A stretch of DNA of 64,000 nucleotides, taken from contig ADNK01003302.1 in the NCBI GenBank assembly GCA_000320545.1, positions 62,001 through 126,000 of the forward strand. The letters run 5' to 3'. How positions within the stretch are numbered: position 1 is the first letter of the stretch; each line of letters starts with the position of its first letter. The position numbers and the translations under genes were made by a program. Under the pieces are notes generated by a model. It worked only from the letters and a program-made list of their open reading frames with translations. It was not told where the DNA came from and did not search any database. Origin of the DNA: Bigelowiella natans CCMP2755 (lineage: Eukaryota > Cercozoa > Chlorarachniophyceae). This document shows positions 37,042 to 49,249 of the stretch, piece by piece.

Positions 37042-40000
37042 TCTTAGAGAGAGGAACAGGAAAAAAAAGAGGAAAAAGAAGATGATGATGATGATGATGA
37101 TAATCAAGGAGGAGAGTGAATGGTAACCGTTTCGGTGGTCATGATCATCATGATCATGATCATCATCATCATCATCATGATGGTCATCACCATCGTCATC
37201 ACCATCATCATCACCACCACCACCACTCAGTTACATAGTTGCTCATCATGCCCTTGTAGTAGTAGATACGCACTTATCCCTCCTCCTCTCATTAACCTTC
37301 TAATCTGTTCTTCTTGTAGGGCTGCATTCAATCATGTGTTGCTCTCTGGTCCGACTTATTTTAGTGAGGTACTACTATACTATACATATATGCTGTTACT
37401 CAATCATTTTAATCCGTACTCCTCTTTACCCCCCTCCCTCCCATTTTTTTTTTGATTTTTTACTTGCTAAAATGGTCAATTTATTCCGTGCTGGCTTTGG
37501 GGTTGTGTCTTCCCTGTTTCATAATCCTCCTTCTCCTCCTCGTTCCTCCCCCCCAAGGTCGTTGGCACAGCTGCAGCGAACGCATCTTCAAGTCAGTTTG
37601 ATTCGTCGAGGCAAGAGTGAGTAGTGAAAACACCAAACGATCAATAGTATTATTATTGTTGTTATTGATGATAATGATCATGCTCGTGGTGGTGGCAAAG
37701 AATGCTGCTACTACTGCTGCCGCTGATGATGATGATGATGATGATGATGAGTATGAGCTTGATATCCATCGATAATTTCTCTCTTGTTCTTCTATAAATT
37801 CCACCTCTCCCCCTCCTCTCGTACCAGTATACTATACTACTGATTCTAACGGATGGCAGGTAGCAGCGGCACGACATAAGATTCACACAAATAATGAGGT
37901 CTCCAATCAGATACGACATAAGATTCACACAAATAATAATGAGGTCTCCAATCAGATGGTGGCACCAATTTGAGTATTTGTTGTCTTGTGGTGAGAAAAC
38001 AGAAAGGAGCCGTGCATTGGACCTTCATCGTTTTGTTATGCTCCTGCTCTTGTGTGATATCCTTCTGCTCTTGTGTGATGTGTTGTGACGTTTTTGGTTG
38101 GCATAGTCGTCACTTATACTTGTTACTTCTCACCCCTTTTCCGCCCCCCCCCTTTCAGATTCGACGATGAGAGACAGACAATCGACCAAATCGTTGGTAT
38201 TATCATGTATTTTGTGGGGGAAGGGGCACGCGAGATGAAGAAGACGGAAAAGAAACAGAAGAATGTCATTTCATAAAAGAAAATTAGAGACATTGTTGAG
38301 GAGTCAACTTCCCAGCCTAATCTTCACTAACGACCCCTTCCGTCCTTACAGTAATATGATTTTTAAAATATGATCTGATATGATTGAACAAGGTGCCTCA
38401 ACTCTTCCTTTAAGCATTATCATCGTTGGGGTGGGGAATGCTGACTTCAGGTAGTTGGTTGCTGCCATTATTATCATCCCATCATCATTGAAACATGAGT
38501 AGAACAATATTCAACAAGAAGAACCGTTTCGATGATTCCCAAGTTGCTGCTGCTAATGCTGCTGCTAATGCTCTCTCTGATGATATGTCTGCCATGGGTA
38601 TATCGGTTGTCTGCAATGTGTGTTCTTCTTCATTAGTGCAATGGAAAAACTAGATGGTGATGAAGTGCGGTTATGCTCCTCGACAGGACAGGTCATCATC
38701 ATCATCATCATCATCATCATTATCATTATCATCATCATCAATATCTTTGTTTTGTTCTCTTCTTCCAAGAGGGCATACCGAGATATCGTACAATTTGTTC
38801 CCTATCGGAAATTCAACTCGCCTGAGCTGCTTGCGGTAAAGATAATGCTGCTGCTGCTGCTGATGATGATGATGAATGATGTATGGAACATGGTCATATA
38901 TCCATACTTTGATGATACTATTTTAGAGCAGCAGCAGCACCTGTGACATTGCCCTGTTCTTCCCCTCCCACCCCCCCCTCCTCCTCCTCCTCCTCTTCCT
39001 CCTCTTCTACCATCTTGCAGAAGGAGACTCTACAGGAAGTTCCGCACCAATTTCTTAGTTTTACGAAGCTTAAAAGTAACAATAGCAAGTAGCAGTAGTA
39101 GTAGTAACAGTAGCGGTGATGGTGGTGGTTATACGTGCTGTCTTCGTCTTCCCATATGCTTGTAGTAGTAGTAGTAGTGATTTGATATTACAATGAATGA
39201 GTCTCTTGTCCATCTTTCTTCCCCTTCCATCCTCTTCTTCTTCTTCTTCTTCTTCTTCTTCTTCTTCCTGCATCCTACTCCTCCTACCTCTTGTCAGATG
39301 TAAAGCCTTTAGACACTAAGTACGACTTCAATGCCTCCGTATCCGAGCTACCTGTACTTGCTCATCAGCCATCGGCGCATGTGCTTTCTAGGTCTTCTTC
39401 TTCTTCTTCTTCTTCTTCTTCTTCTTCTTCTTCTTCGACTTAATGAACGTTTCGTGCCATCAACGTCGTAAATGTGCATCAGTGTTTCCCAATGGGACTT
39501 TCTCACTCTTCTTCTACTTCTTCTTCAGAATGGCTACAGCCTACGATCTCAAGACTAATAAGCCGCCGCTAGGAGCAGCTATGTACCATGCCGCTGCTGC
39601 ATCCTCTGCTACTGCCAATGTACTTCTCTCGGTACTTTAGTACCATTACCAATAGGAGCAGTAGTTGCAATAATAATAATAGTTGTTGTTGTTGTTGTTG
39701 TAAGTAGGTCGTACTCACACACGCATGCACACGTCCATATATATATATATATATATATATAGATATATATTGTGCGTATATACGCAAAGTATGCAACTGT
39801 CTCACAGCGACTCTCACGATGATTATTAGTCGTAGTACGTGATTGGTTTTGCTTACTCCTCCTGCTGCTCTTGCTGCCTCTCTGTCTTGTCTACCAATGC
39901 ATCCTAGTAGTAAGTACTAGTAGGGTGGTCTTGTTATCTTAATAATTCCTCGTTCCCCTTTGGTGGCTTCTTCCTTAACAATATACTCCTCCCCTTTGTA

Positions 40001-40277
40001 GGTTCCTCCTCCTCAAGCTGCTGCTACTTCTGTTGGTGGTGGTATAATCGGGAGGAATCATATCACAAGGCCAACTGTCCCAACGACCTATTCAACTCCC
40101 TCCTCTTCGCAATATCAGCATCATCAGCATCATCAGCAACCAGCCATTGTTACTACTACTACCGTAGTGCCTACCCCCACCAGTACCACCATCCCAACAA
40201 CCTACCAACCACCACACCAACCGCCTTCAGGAGCAGGATGGTGGCAGAGCGCCGCTGCTGCACAGGTACTACTACAC

Positions 40278-40309
<32 letters not shown>

Positions 40310-40946
40310 TAACAACATGGAAAGAAAGAAACCAACGTTTTTGGTTTGCTCCAGCATGCGAATATGCGATTGTACCACCAATAAACTGAACACTCAGCCT
40401 TATTATACATTTCATTTTTCTCTACCACTCTCATGATTATTCGTCATCAGCCACAAGTCGTATTCAGTGCACCACAATCACAGCAGCAGCAGCAGCCGCA
40501 AGTAGCACATTCTTCAGGGACAGCATACTACGCTCCCCCAACGCAGACAACGCCAACAACAGTGGTAGTAGTAGTCGCTCTTTCACACCAAAGATGCATG
40601 CCATCATCATCCCCTCCCGCCCCCCCTCTCATAAATTTGATTGTTGAAACTATAGCAGCAACCAACTGCTGCACAACTCCAAGCACAAATCAGGGCTGCT
40701 GCACAGCGAATGGATTTTGTTACGGCACAGAAACTAAAAGAGCAGCTTGATAAGCTCACAATCTCACAGCAGCAGCAGCAGCAGCAGGTGATCCTCTCGA
40801 CCGATTCTTTTCTGATTGCGACAAAGTACAATGTGTGATGCAAAAATGATATACATTCGTTCTTCTGAAGCATTCCTCCCGCCTTCTTTCATCTATAGGG
40901 TGCCAGTGCTCCACCGCCCTCTTTCGAGGCAGCAGTGTATAGATGA
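33527..40946 (+). CDS. Copine (C2A-C2B-vWA), calcium-dependent membrane-binding protein
   Basis: Copines bind phospholipid through two C2 domains in response to Ca2+ and carry a von Willebrand factor A-like domain. Well-supported exons: 33527-33592, 33759-33856, 34095-34173, 34299-34353, 34443-34546, 34684-34731, 34856-34898, 35128-35165, 35353-35391, 35578-35690, 35783-35828, 35944-36136, 36268-36349, then further exons near 36628-36690, 36920-36991, 37320, 37559, 37830, 38158, 38390, 38638, 38767, 39021. C2A begins SSKIEMFISCRNLINK / DTFSKSDPMVSVF. C2B includes GRADPYLEIYKKS. The linker has FLDYVRGGCQINLMIAIDF. The vWA part has YIGSGHANAYQQAI, YDSDNKYPVFGFGA, ALNMNDSNPEISG, LLILTDG and SIIIVGVGNADF, then RDIVQFVPYR. 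A long Gln/Pro/Thr-rich tail runs to the last exon (PPPSFEAAVYR, stop 40944-40946). Many introns carry microsatellites. The family call is very secure; the last third of the exon map is approximate. Confidence 0.9.
35404..35487. repeat. Diverged tandem duplication, period 42 bp
   Basis: Two neighbouring 42-bp units of the form GTAGTT(T/C)TCAC...AAGAGCTCATCGT in a copine intron, differing at a handful of sites. Confidence 0.75.
37871..37957. repeat. Near-perfect tandem duplication of a 42-45 bp unit
   Basis: Unit 1 (37871-37912) and unit 2 (37913-37957) start with ACGACATAAGATTCACAC and end with GGTCTCCAATCAGAT. Unit 2 differs only by three extra bases (ATA). It lies in a copine intron and looks recent. 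Confidence 0.9.
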
Positions 40947-41909
40947 GTTTTTGCGTGTAACGAGCTTCATATTGTGTAGCATAGCATACTTAGATCACAG
41001 AATGCTACCATCATTACATTATTCATATTCTGCACACGATCCATCTACTAGATCATACCTAGTAGTTTCACAGGCTTTGCAAGCTATGTGTGAATGATAT
41101 ACATCCTGCTGGACTTTACATGTGCGATATGTATATGTGTCCATACCGTTCAGTAGTGTTGCAAGACTATTCTTCAAGCTGTATTAGCAGCAGCAGAATA
41201 GCTTGTATTAGCAGCGCATTCTGCTGTGATGCGCGTGGAGCTTGGCTTCGATCATATGTATGCGGCTATTCTTGTACACCATGTACATGTATCTATGCAC
41301 AGCACTACGTGCTTAAATGCAAGTTGCGTGCTATAGTCGGATCACATTAGTGGTCGATGCTTGTTAATGTAACTCGTAGCATCGCGATGTGAGACGGATG
41401 TAATTAGCAAATGGGATCTTTACAAAGCTAGCTGCTAGAATGGTCATTCTAATCTAGCCATAATGTATGCAATGAAACTGCGGTACAGCACTTGCATCGC
41501 GATCTAGCGATATGCGTGCTAGCTAGCTAGCTAGCTAGCTAGATAGCTAGCTAGATAGCTAATGAAGCCTAGCTTTGTGTCTAACCAGCGTACGCTAGTA
41601 CGTGCCGAAGTCACATGCACTCCACGCACTATAGTCTAGTACTGTGCACAGTCTAGCAGTGGCCTTCTAGCCTTTCTAGCTACGCTTTATTTCAATCTTA
41701 CTATGTCCCTGCCTACTAGCTGCGTGTGATCGACCACTTGACGCACATGCACAGCACTCGATCAGCAACGCTCTAGCTAGCGCTAGAATGTAGCGCATAT
41801 CTCTAGAGCTAGACATGCATGGCTAGATGGTGCAATAAACTATTGCAATATCTTAACATATTCCCCACGCATTTCTATGCAAAAACAACTCAACATGTAA
41901 GGTGATTGC
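40947..41909. other. Convergent 3' spacer with palindrome-rich block
   Basis: No gene recognised. The stretch 41370-41830 is dense in GCTAGC, CTAGCTAG and GCATGC and includes an almost pure (GCTA)n array. The 3' ends of the copine and dihydroxy-acid dehydratase genes converge here. Confidence 0.7.
41518..41561. repeat. (GCTA)n tandem array
   Basis: About eleven tetranucleotide units, with two GATA interruptions, in the convergent copine/ILVD spacer. Each unit pair makes a self-complementary CTAGCTAG word, so the array can fold on itself. Confidence 0.9.
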
Positions 41910-43924
41910 TTATTCGTCTGTTACACATCCTTCGGATGCAGATTTCACAAGACGGACAAATTTTCCAAGCGTTCCCCTTTCAGCGGGGATTGGAGGTGGG
42001 GTGAATTTGGCCCTTCTCGCATCCATCTCTTCCGGACTCAATCTCACATCAATTGTAGCTTTCGTCTCCTTTGTGCTATCGTCAGGCACGATGATATCGA
42101 TCATATCCCCATCTTCAAGCAATGCAATTGGTCCCCCAACCTGCGCCTCACGAGTAACGTGACCGATAATAAAACCGTGAGATCCTCCCGGAGAAGCGAC
42201 CGTCGTGATCAGCGCACAGTCAAGATGCAGCCTGCTCCAACAATGGCTGATGTTGGTGTGAGCATTTCAGGCATTCCTGGCCCACCTTTTGGGCCCTCGT
42301 ATCTGATCACAATTACATGCTTCACTCCCTTCTTTATCTTACCATCCTCTAGAGCCTTTAGCATATCCTCCTCGGAGTCATATACAAGTGCCGAACCAGT
42401 AAAGTTGTTTCCTTCCTTTCCTGTGATCTTCGCTACTGCACCACCGGGAGCGACATTTCCGTAAAGAATGCGGATATGACCGGTGCTCTTAATCGGTTTC
42501 TCCAGCGGCATGATAATGTCCTGCGCCTGGAAGTCGAGATCCTTCTCCTCCTGGAGGTTCTCAGCAAGAGTTTTCCCGGTGCATGTCATACAATCACCAT
42601 TAATTAGCCCGCGCTGGAGTAGATACTTAAGGACCGCGGGAGTTCCTCCAATGCGATGCATATCTTCCATTACATATTTGCCGCTGGGCTTCAGGTCTGC
42701 TATGAAGGGTACCTTTTGACTGATTCTGTTAAATTCTTCGATGTCAAGTTTCACACCAGCCGAGCGAGCCATTGCGAGAAGGTGCAGAACCGCATTTGTA
42801 GACCCTCCGAGTGCCATGGTAATTACGATTGCGTTTTCAAAGGACTCTCTCGTCATTATATCCCGCGGTTTGATGTTGAGCTTGAGGAGGTTCTTGATAG
42901 CCTTCCCAACCTCAAGGCATTCATCCTGTTTCATCTGACTGTCCGCAGGAAATGATGACGAGTGTGGAAGCGACATCCCCATAGTTTCAATGGCAGTAGC
43001 CATTGTGTTCGCCGTGTACATTCCCCCGCAAGCACCAGGGCCTGGGCACGAGTTCCTAACGATATCTTTCCTTTCATCTTCATTCACACTGCCAGAAATG
43101 AACTGCCCATAGCTTTGGAATGCAGATACAATATCAAGTGTATCACCCGAAAGCTTGCTGCAACCAGCACGGATTGTTCCTCCGTACACCATGATGGAAG
43201 GACGATTAAATCTGGCCATGGCCATGACACATCCTGGCATATTTTTATCACAACCAGGTAGCGAAATGTTGGCGTCGTACCATTGCCCACCCATTACGGT
43301 TTCGATAGAATCAGCAATAAGATCTCGAGATTGTAACGAGAAGCCCATGCCCCTAGTCCCCATCGAAATACCGTCGCTAACACCGACAGTGTTGAAACGA
43401 TATCCAACCATTCCCTCTTTCTGAACACCCTCTTTCACCTACAATAACAAAAACTATTGAGCAAGTTGGGAACTTATTTTCAAAATCAATAAGAAACCTT
43501 TCCTGCGAGGTCCAGCAGGTGCATATTGCAAGGATTGCCCTCGTACCATACGCTAGAGATACCGACTTGAGGTTTTGCCATGTCCTCCTCTTTCAATCTG
43601 CAGGGGAAATTCAATTGGTTCTTAGAGGGTGTAGTACCAACTCGAGATAATACATACCCGGTTGCGTATAACATAGCCTGGGACGCACCTTGCTTTTTTG
43701 GCTGATTAATGCAACCAATGGTCAAGTCCTGCATACCCCCCCCCCACCCCCGCCCTCATTCAACACCCTTCATTAGTTTTCCATCATCATATTCGTAGAA
43801 CCTGCGTAATATTTTTACTGAATCTATTCAGTTCTTCCTCTTCTGTGGAGAAGCATCGAGTGATCTGGCTTCTTCGGTTGGTTAGTCGGCGCAGAAGGGC
43901 ACGGGGGGGGGAGACTCTCCACAT
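41910..43924 (-). CDS. ilvD: Dihydroxy-acid dehydratase (IlvD/ILV3), mitochondrial type, with three one-base indels as assembled
   Basis: This Fe-S enzyme dehydrates 2,3-dihydroxy acids in valine, leucine and isoleucine synthesis. Exons: 43924-43802, 43728-43658, 43597-43498, 43438-41910. Exon 1 encodes an Arg-rich presequence ([18 protein letters not shown]...RCFSTEEE) typical of mitochondrial import. Conserved elements: [25 protein letters not shown], cluster cysteines in GCDKNMPGC and [17 protein letters not shown], and [13 protein letters not shown]. About 500 codons into the protein the frame breaks. Between 42186 and 42232 three single-base length differences, each at a CC or GG pair, move the catalytic DGRFSGG segment out of frame and hit TGA at 42209; the reading then continues as [19 protein letters not shown] to the stop at 41910. 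All other family positions look intact, so assembly error is more likely than a pseudogene. Confidence 0.88.
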
Positions 43925-45512
43925 CGTCGACAGCGAGAACAAGATCAGGAAATGGTGTTATTTTTATCTGACGACATATGTTTTTTTATTGTCGCAGTAT
44001 GAAAAGCAGACGCTCTTTTTCAAAGAGCGAGAGACAACCGAGGAGACTACTTGCCGGAGCAAATGTAGTTTTTCATCATTGTTCTCATGTCACACTTTGG
44101 AGATGATGTGGTTTTTCATCATTGTTCATTGTTCATTGCACTGCGTTTCGCACACTGCAATCATTGTCTTGCAACACTTTGGAAGTGCAGTTTGTCATCA
44201 TTGTTTCATGGTTTCACTTGGGGAGAAGCAGATCTGGTCGTTCAACACACAAAGTGTCTTTCTGCTTGCCGGGTTGTCTCCAGCTAGCCAGTGGTCGCAG
44301 CCTTGAAGGCAAAAATTCTCATTTTCTGTGGTGATGCAATTGATGCTGCTGAAATTGCGGAAATGATCACAATCAGTGATGCAGTTTTCTGCGCCGCGAT
44401 CGTTCTTGATGCAGAAACAGAAACACTTCTTCTTCAGTGACATTTTTCCCACACGCCGCAACGGTGCAGAACAAGTGCACGTCCTGTTTGTCTGTGCGAT
44501 GGAAGCCGCGACGAACACGCTTCGTGCATGCGAACCTGGGAATCAATGATTGATGTGTTCACTCATTGTTCGTTCCATCCCCAGCCAGCCAGCCGGCGTT
44601 CATTGGCACCCGGCGTGTGCAATGATGAAGAATCGAAGGCTGGAATTCCTGTCATTCACCTCGGACGATGAGTTGCTGTCGTGCGCCTGAGATGATGCGA
44701 TGGACAGAGTGCACTGGTGCAATGCATCCATTCCACGTTGAATTGAGCGCTAGCAGCTCTCTAGCTCTCCATCTTGCAATGATGTTGATGAGTGAGTGAT
44801 GAAGCAAGTCTTCCAGTCTTGACAAAAGTGGAAAATGTCTGATGAGCACCAGAGCATCTAGCTAGCTAGAGCGTGCTAGCATGCGATGCTGTGAGCATCT
44901 GATGAGTGCGATGCGTGCAATGAAGGCATGGAATCCGCAAATAGAATCGAATGTTGAATGAGCCCCATCATCGGAAAATCCCATGCAGAATGACTAGATG
45001 AATCCATGAAAATTCATGTGATGAACGAGGATGAAGATGTGCACGCACGATCATGCTCACATCGCATGAAGAATGAAATGCAAACCGCGTGCGTGCAGTG
45101 CTGCTAGAGTGTGCAAGCTGTTGCTGACGACAGCAACATGTCTAGGTGTGTGCTGGAGTTGGATGGCAACGTGCAACTGACACCATGCAAGCATGCGCGG
45201 TGCCATCTAGCCATGGCAGCAATGCCAAACAGCGCGATCGAGCATGAATCTTTACTCTCTAATCTTGTTTCATCAATGTGTTGAATAATTGATGTTCTAG
45301 TTTCTTTAATTTATTTTGAATTGGTTTATAAGTCAATTAACACGCTAATAAACGAATAATACGTGCAACCGCTCGAACTGTATGCTCTAACTTTAGAGTT
45401 ATCAAAATCCCAATGCAATGTGGAGTGGCCACGTTTTGGCTTAAATTTCTCAACTTTCAATATTAACTGCACCATTTATTCTTCATGATGAGAACTAACC
45501 AGCTGGAGGTTT
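43925..45512. other. Spacer between tandem ILVD and DPYD genes
   Basis: No gene recognised. The ILVD-proximal part (about 44060-44210) contains repeated TCATCATTGTT and CACTTTGGA words and is likely promoter. The DPYD-proximal part (about 44740-45240) has GCTAGC, GCATGC and GATGAGTG words like the other 3' spacer blocks, followed by an AT-rich stretch (45240-45510). A 153-codon ORF at 43845-44306 overlaps ILVD exon 1 antisense and resembles nothing. Confidence 0.55.
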
Positions 45513-48500
45513 TCACTCAATTGGAATTCCACGTTTAGGAACGTATGGGCCATCCCTTGGGACCATCGAAATACAGTCTATTACAGGACATACACTGAGG
45601 CATAGTGTACAGCCCGTACAATCTTTGTTGACGACTTCAGGAAGGTGAGTCATCGCATCAAAAGTTATTGCCTGATAGCCATTGTCATTGCAGGTCATGT
45701 AGCACTTACCACAATTGATGCAGAGATCTGGATCAATTTCTGCTATGACATGCTCCTTCTGGCTGAGCTCGTGCCATGCCCCAATGCGAGGAACAGCAGC
45801 ACCCACCACATCATTGATAGATGGGATAGCTTTGCTCGGTTGAGGTGATGGACGTGCACCAAAGTTAGCGGGAGGCATTGGCAGAGGCTCTTTCTTCCTG
45901 TTTTCTGCAGCCAGATGCTCCTTCTGTTTGTGGTAGGGACCGAAGTCGGGCAATCTGTGCTTACCAGGGTACGGCTTCACCCATGGGTTCTCACGCGCCT
46001 CCTCAATTGGGCGAGACTGGCCGTTCCAGTCGCTGAGGTCTTCTCGGGATTGCATATACAAAAGCGCTTGCAAGCCGGTGATGTAGTCCTGAACAACAGT
46101 GTAGTCTTGGTTTTGCACTGCACTGCAGATTTGCACGCCACTTGCACCAGCATGAAGGAATTGCATAGAAACGGCCGCGCTATCGGCTCCTCCAGTTGCC
46201 AGGATTGGGTATCCAGGGAGTGCCTTGGAGATGGCAGACACAGCTCGTAGGGCCATGGGACGGATGGCGTTACCGGAAATGCCTCCATATGTCGTGCGAG
46301 CTTCCGAGCCTACATTTGGCCAAGCCTTGGCCTCGCTGTTGAGATGCATCAATCCTGAGACGGTATTAATGGCAGTGACACCATCAGCTCCTCCAGCCTT
46401 GGCACGTTTGGCAATTTCCACGATATCAGTGATGTTTGGTGTAAGCTTTGCGAAGACTGGGACAGACTCCATTTTGCCATCTGGTCCTTTGCGGACAGCA
46501 GCCTTCTTAACCCAGCGGCAAATATCCTCCACATAGTCAGGGTTTTGACCACAGGCGAGACCCATACCCTTCTCTCCCATACCGTGCGGGCACGACATGT
46601 TAAGCTCGAGAGCGTCCGCGCCAGCCTCGACTGCGCCCTTAGCTAGGATCTCCCAGTCCTCCTGGTTGTAGGCAGCCATAACAGATGCGATGAGCACATT
46701 CTTCTCCTTTGGAAAGTCGGCCTTGAGCTCTCTAATCGACTGCTCCCAATACGCCTGCGACTTCTCAGAGATGAGCTCGATGTTCAGGAAGGACCCCTGC
46801 CCTGGGCCATAGAGCTCTCCCGAGGTAGCGCCGCGGACGATGCGCGGGGATACGTTTGTGACAATGTCCTTGTCGCGTCCGTAGGTTTTAGTGACAGCGA
46901 AACCCCATCCAGCTTCGAAAGCACGACGGATCATTGCAGAGGTGGTGGTAGGTGGAGCAGATGCGAGTCCGAAGGGGTTTGGGAGACGCAAGCCTTCGCA
47001 CACATCCACACTAAGATCCACTTGATCTACGGGGGTGCAGAATCCTGGCATCTCTGGCTCCTCAGGTACTGTGAGACCCTCGAGATCTTGAAGATACTTG
47101 TGCATGTACCATGCCGCCAGCTTTCCGTCTGCAGCAGCCTCAACCGTAAGTTTGGTAACACCTCCAAGATCTCCACCCACGAATAATGATGGCTCAGATG
47201 TCGATTGTGTCATAGGATCAACGACAGGGTAGCCCCATTTATCCATGTCGCACACTGCGGAGAGGCTATCACGAACAGGACCAGGAGCTAGCTCGCTGCC
47301 GAACGCTGAAATCACAGCGCAGCACTGGATTGATGCAGAGCCATTGTGCTCACCATCGCTGCTCTGGTTAGATTGGACCTCGAGTGACTTTATCTTGCCT
47401 GTTTTCTCATCGATGCGGACTGCAGTTGGCGAATGAAAGGGAAGCAATTCGCATTTTTCTTGAATAGCGACTTCAACCTCTTCTCGGCAGGCACGGATGC
47501 CCTGAAATCCTTTGCGGAAGATAACGTAAACACGTCCTGCACCGCATCTCAGAGCACTTGTGGCGCAGTCGAAGGCGGTATCCCCTGCTCCAAGCACGAC
47601 AACATCCCCGCCATTAAAGCGTGGAGGGGGCATAATTGGACGACCCATCTTTTCGTTTGCTTCTTTCATCTCAGGTTTGCTAGAAACAGCAGCGAGTGGT
47701 AAGAAGTCCTTACTGGTGTAAAAACCTTGCTTCATGGAAAGACCCTTGAATTCTTTAGTTATCTTCGGAGTGGGAAGTCCTACACCAACAAAGACCGCCT
47801 TGTAGCCATCCTTCTTAAGCGATTCGACAGTGAAATCCTTACCGAGCTCACGCCCCGTAACAATGTTGACACCAAGGTCTTTCATCAGCTCTGCCTCGTA
47901 CTTCACCATTTCATACGGCAATCTGAATGACGGGATCTCAGACGAGGAGAGGCCACCGATATGCGCATCTCTCTCAAAGATCGTGATATCTGTGTATCCT
48001 AGCCGAGCAAGGTAAGTTCCACAACTGATGGATGCTGGGCCGCATCCAACGAGGGCTATCTTGGCTTTGTAGGACTTGGGAAGGGATTCAACCGGTGGAA
48101 GCGACGGGTCTCGAATTTGCGGAATATTCATTGACATGAACGCTTCGGTTGCAAAATGTTGCAGTCCTCCAATGTTAATTCCTCCTTCTTCGGTTGCGGC
48201 AAGGTTGCAGCCACCAACGCACAACTCGCTCACAGGACACACCATTCCGCACGATATACCAACAGGATTGTCGGAGAATATCGTCTGATAACATTGAGGA
48301 GGCACGAAAGTAAATTAGAACTCTCACTCAATGAAAATAATTTGTTCTCTTGTTGTACACAGTAAAACACGTAACCCACAGTGTTGTTATGGGATCTATT
48401 CTTCAACTACCTTTGCTGCACCGTAAAAATTCTTGTTGGAAATCGAGGTAATGAAGGACTTAACGTCAACTTGAGAAGGACAGGACTTCTCGCAAGGAGC

Positions 48501-49249
48501 ATCGGCACATTTTAGACATCTTGCTGCTTCCTTAAGTCCCCCACGTTCAGATAGAGTGGAGTGCTGAGATGTACAGTTGTCATTAGAAGCTTCAATTTGA
48601 AAATAACAAAACCATACCAATTGACTTTAGAAGGAATCACAATGCATTACTAGATTAAGGTGAAGATAGGAAGGGAAGCATAAAGTCGTAATATATCTTC
48701 ATTTAGTTATTATGTCTCGTGGTATTTTTGTTTTGTGCCTAAATGAGTGTTTGACGGGGAGATGCTGCATGAAGTGTCGTCAAGTAACCTTAATGTCATC
48801 CCAATTATTATCAAGAGTTTCGGGGCTTGGCTCATCGTATCTTTTCCAATGCTCACGAGCAGCTTGAGTCTAACATTTAAAAAATATCAGCCTCTTTCTC
48901 CTTGGGAGCGGTTGAGGTGACTTGTTTTTGAAATATACCGTTGCAACTGGAACAACTTTAGCCCTTTTCATTCTCTCGGCCCTTGGGTTGAGATGGAGGA
49001 GATTTTGAACATAGTCATCATCCTGTATCATATTTGCGATAACCAACCGGATTATAAGGAGCCATGTTTGTAAACGAGGATGTTGGGTCGAACTCTGAAG
49101 TAACACACGGAAACCACCTTAGATTGGGATTTAACTTCAGTGGAGAAAGATCTAGCAATGATCCCTCTCTTCGCAACACTCCTAGGCTTCACAATGCGTG
49201 CGGGTGTGCATTGAAGCGAAACAGGAAGACCCTTGGCTAACTTAAGCAT
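45513..49249 (-). CDS. DPYD: Dihydropyrimidine dehydrogenase (NADP+), full-length flavo-iron-sulfur type
   Basis: DPYD reduces uracil and thymine with NADPH, the first step of pyrimidine catabolism. Exons: 49249-49118, 49022-48939, 48869-48789, 48563-48411, 48284-45513 (1,074 codons with stop, all phase 0). Exon 1 encodes [13 protein letters not shown]...RSFSTEVK, a mitochondrial-like presequence. N-terminal Fe-S region: [15 protein letters not shown] and [24 protein letters not shown] region: [19 protein letters not shown] (about 229) and [14 protein letters not shown] (about 378). FMN barrel: [12 protein letters not shown] and [12 protein letters not shown], whose Cys (about 728) matches the catalytic loop cysteine of the mammalian enzyme. 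C-terminal 2[4Fe-4S] domain: [13 protein letters not shown] and [12 protein letters not shown]. Every expected module is present, so it is probably active. It is about 50 residues longer than human DPYD, mostly from the presequence. It is divergent with the RhoGAP gene. Confidence 0.96.

Noticed and set aside
41910-43924. Dihydroxy-acid dehydratase as a true pseudogene
   Set aside because: All other catalytic and Fe-S motifs, the presequence and the splice sites are intact; the defects are confined to about 50 bp at dinucleotide runs, which favours sequence error.
43845-44306. 153-codon plus-strand ORF
   Set aside because: Antisense to the convincing first exon of ILVD, and no resemblance to any family.
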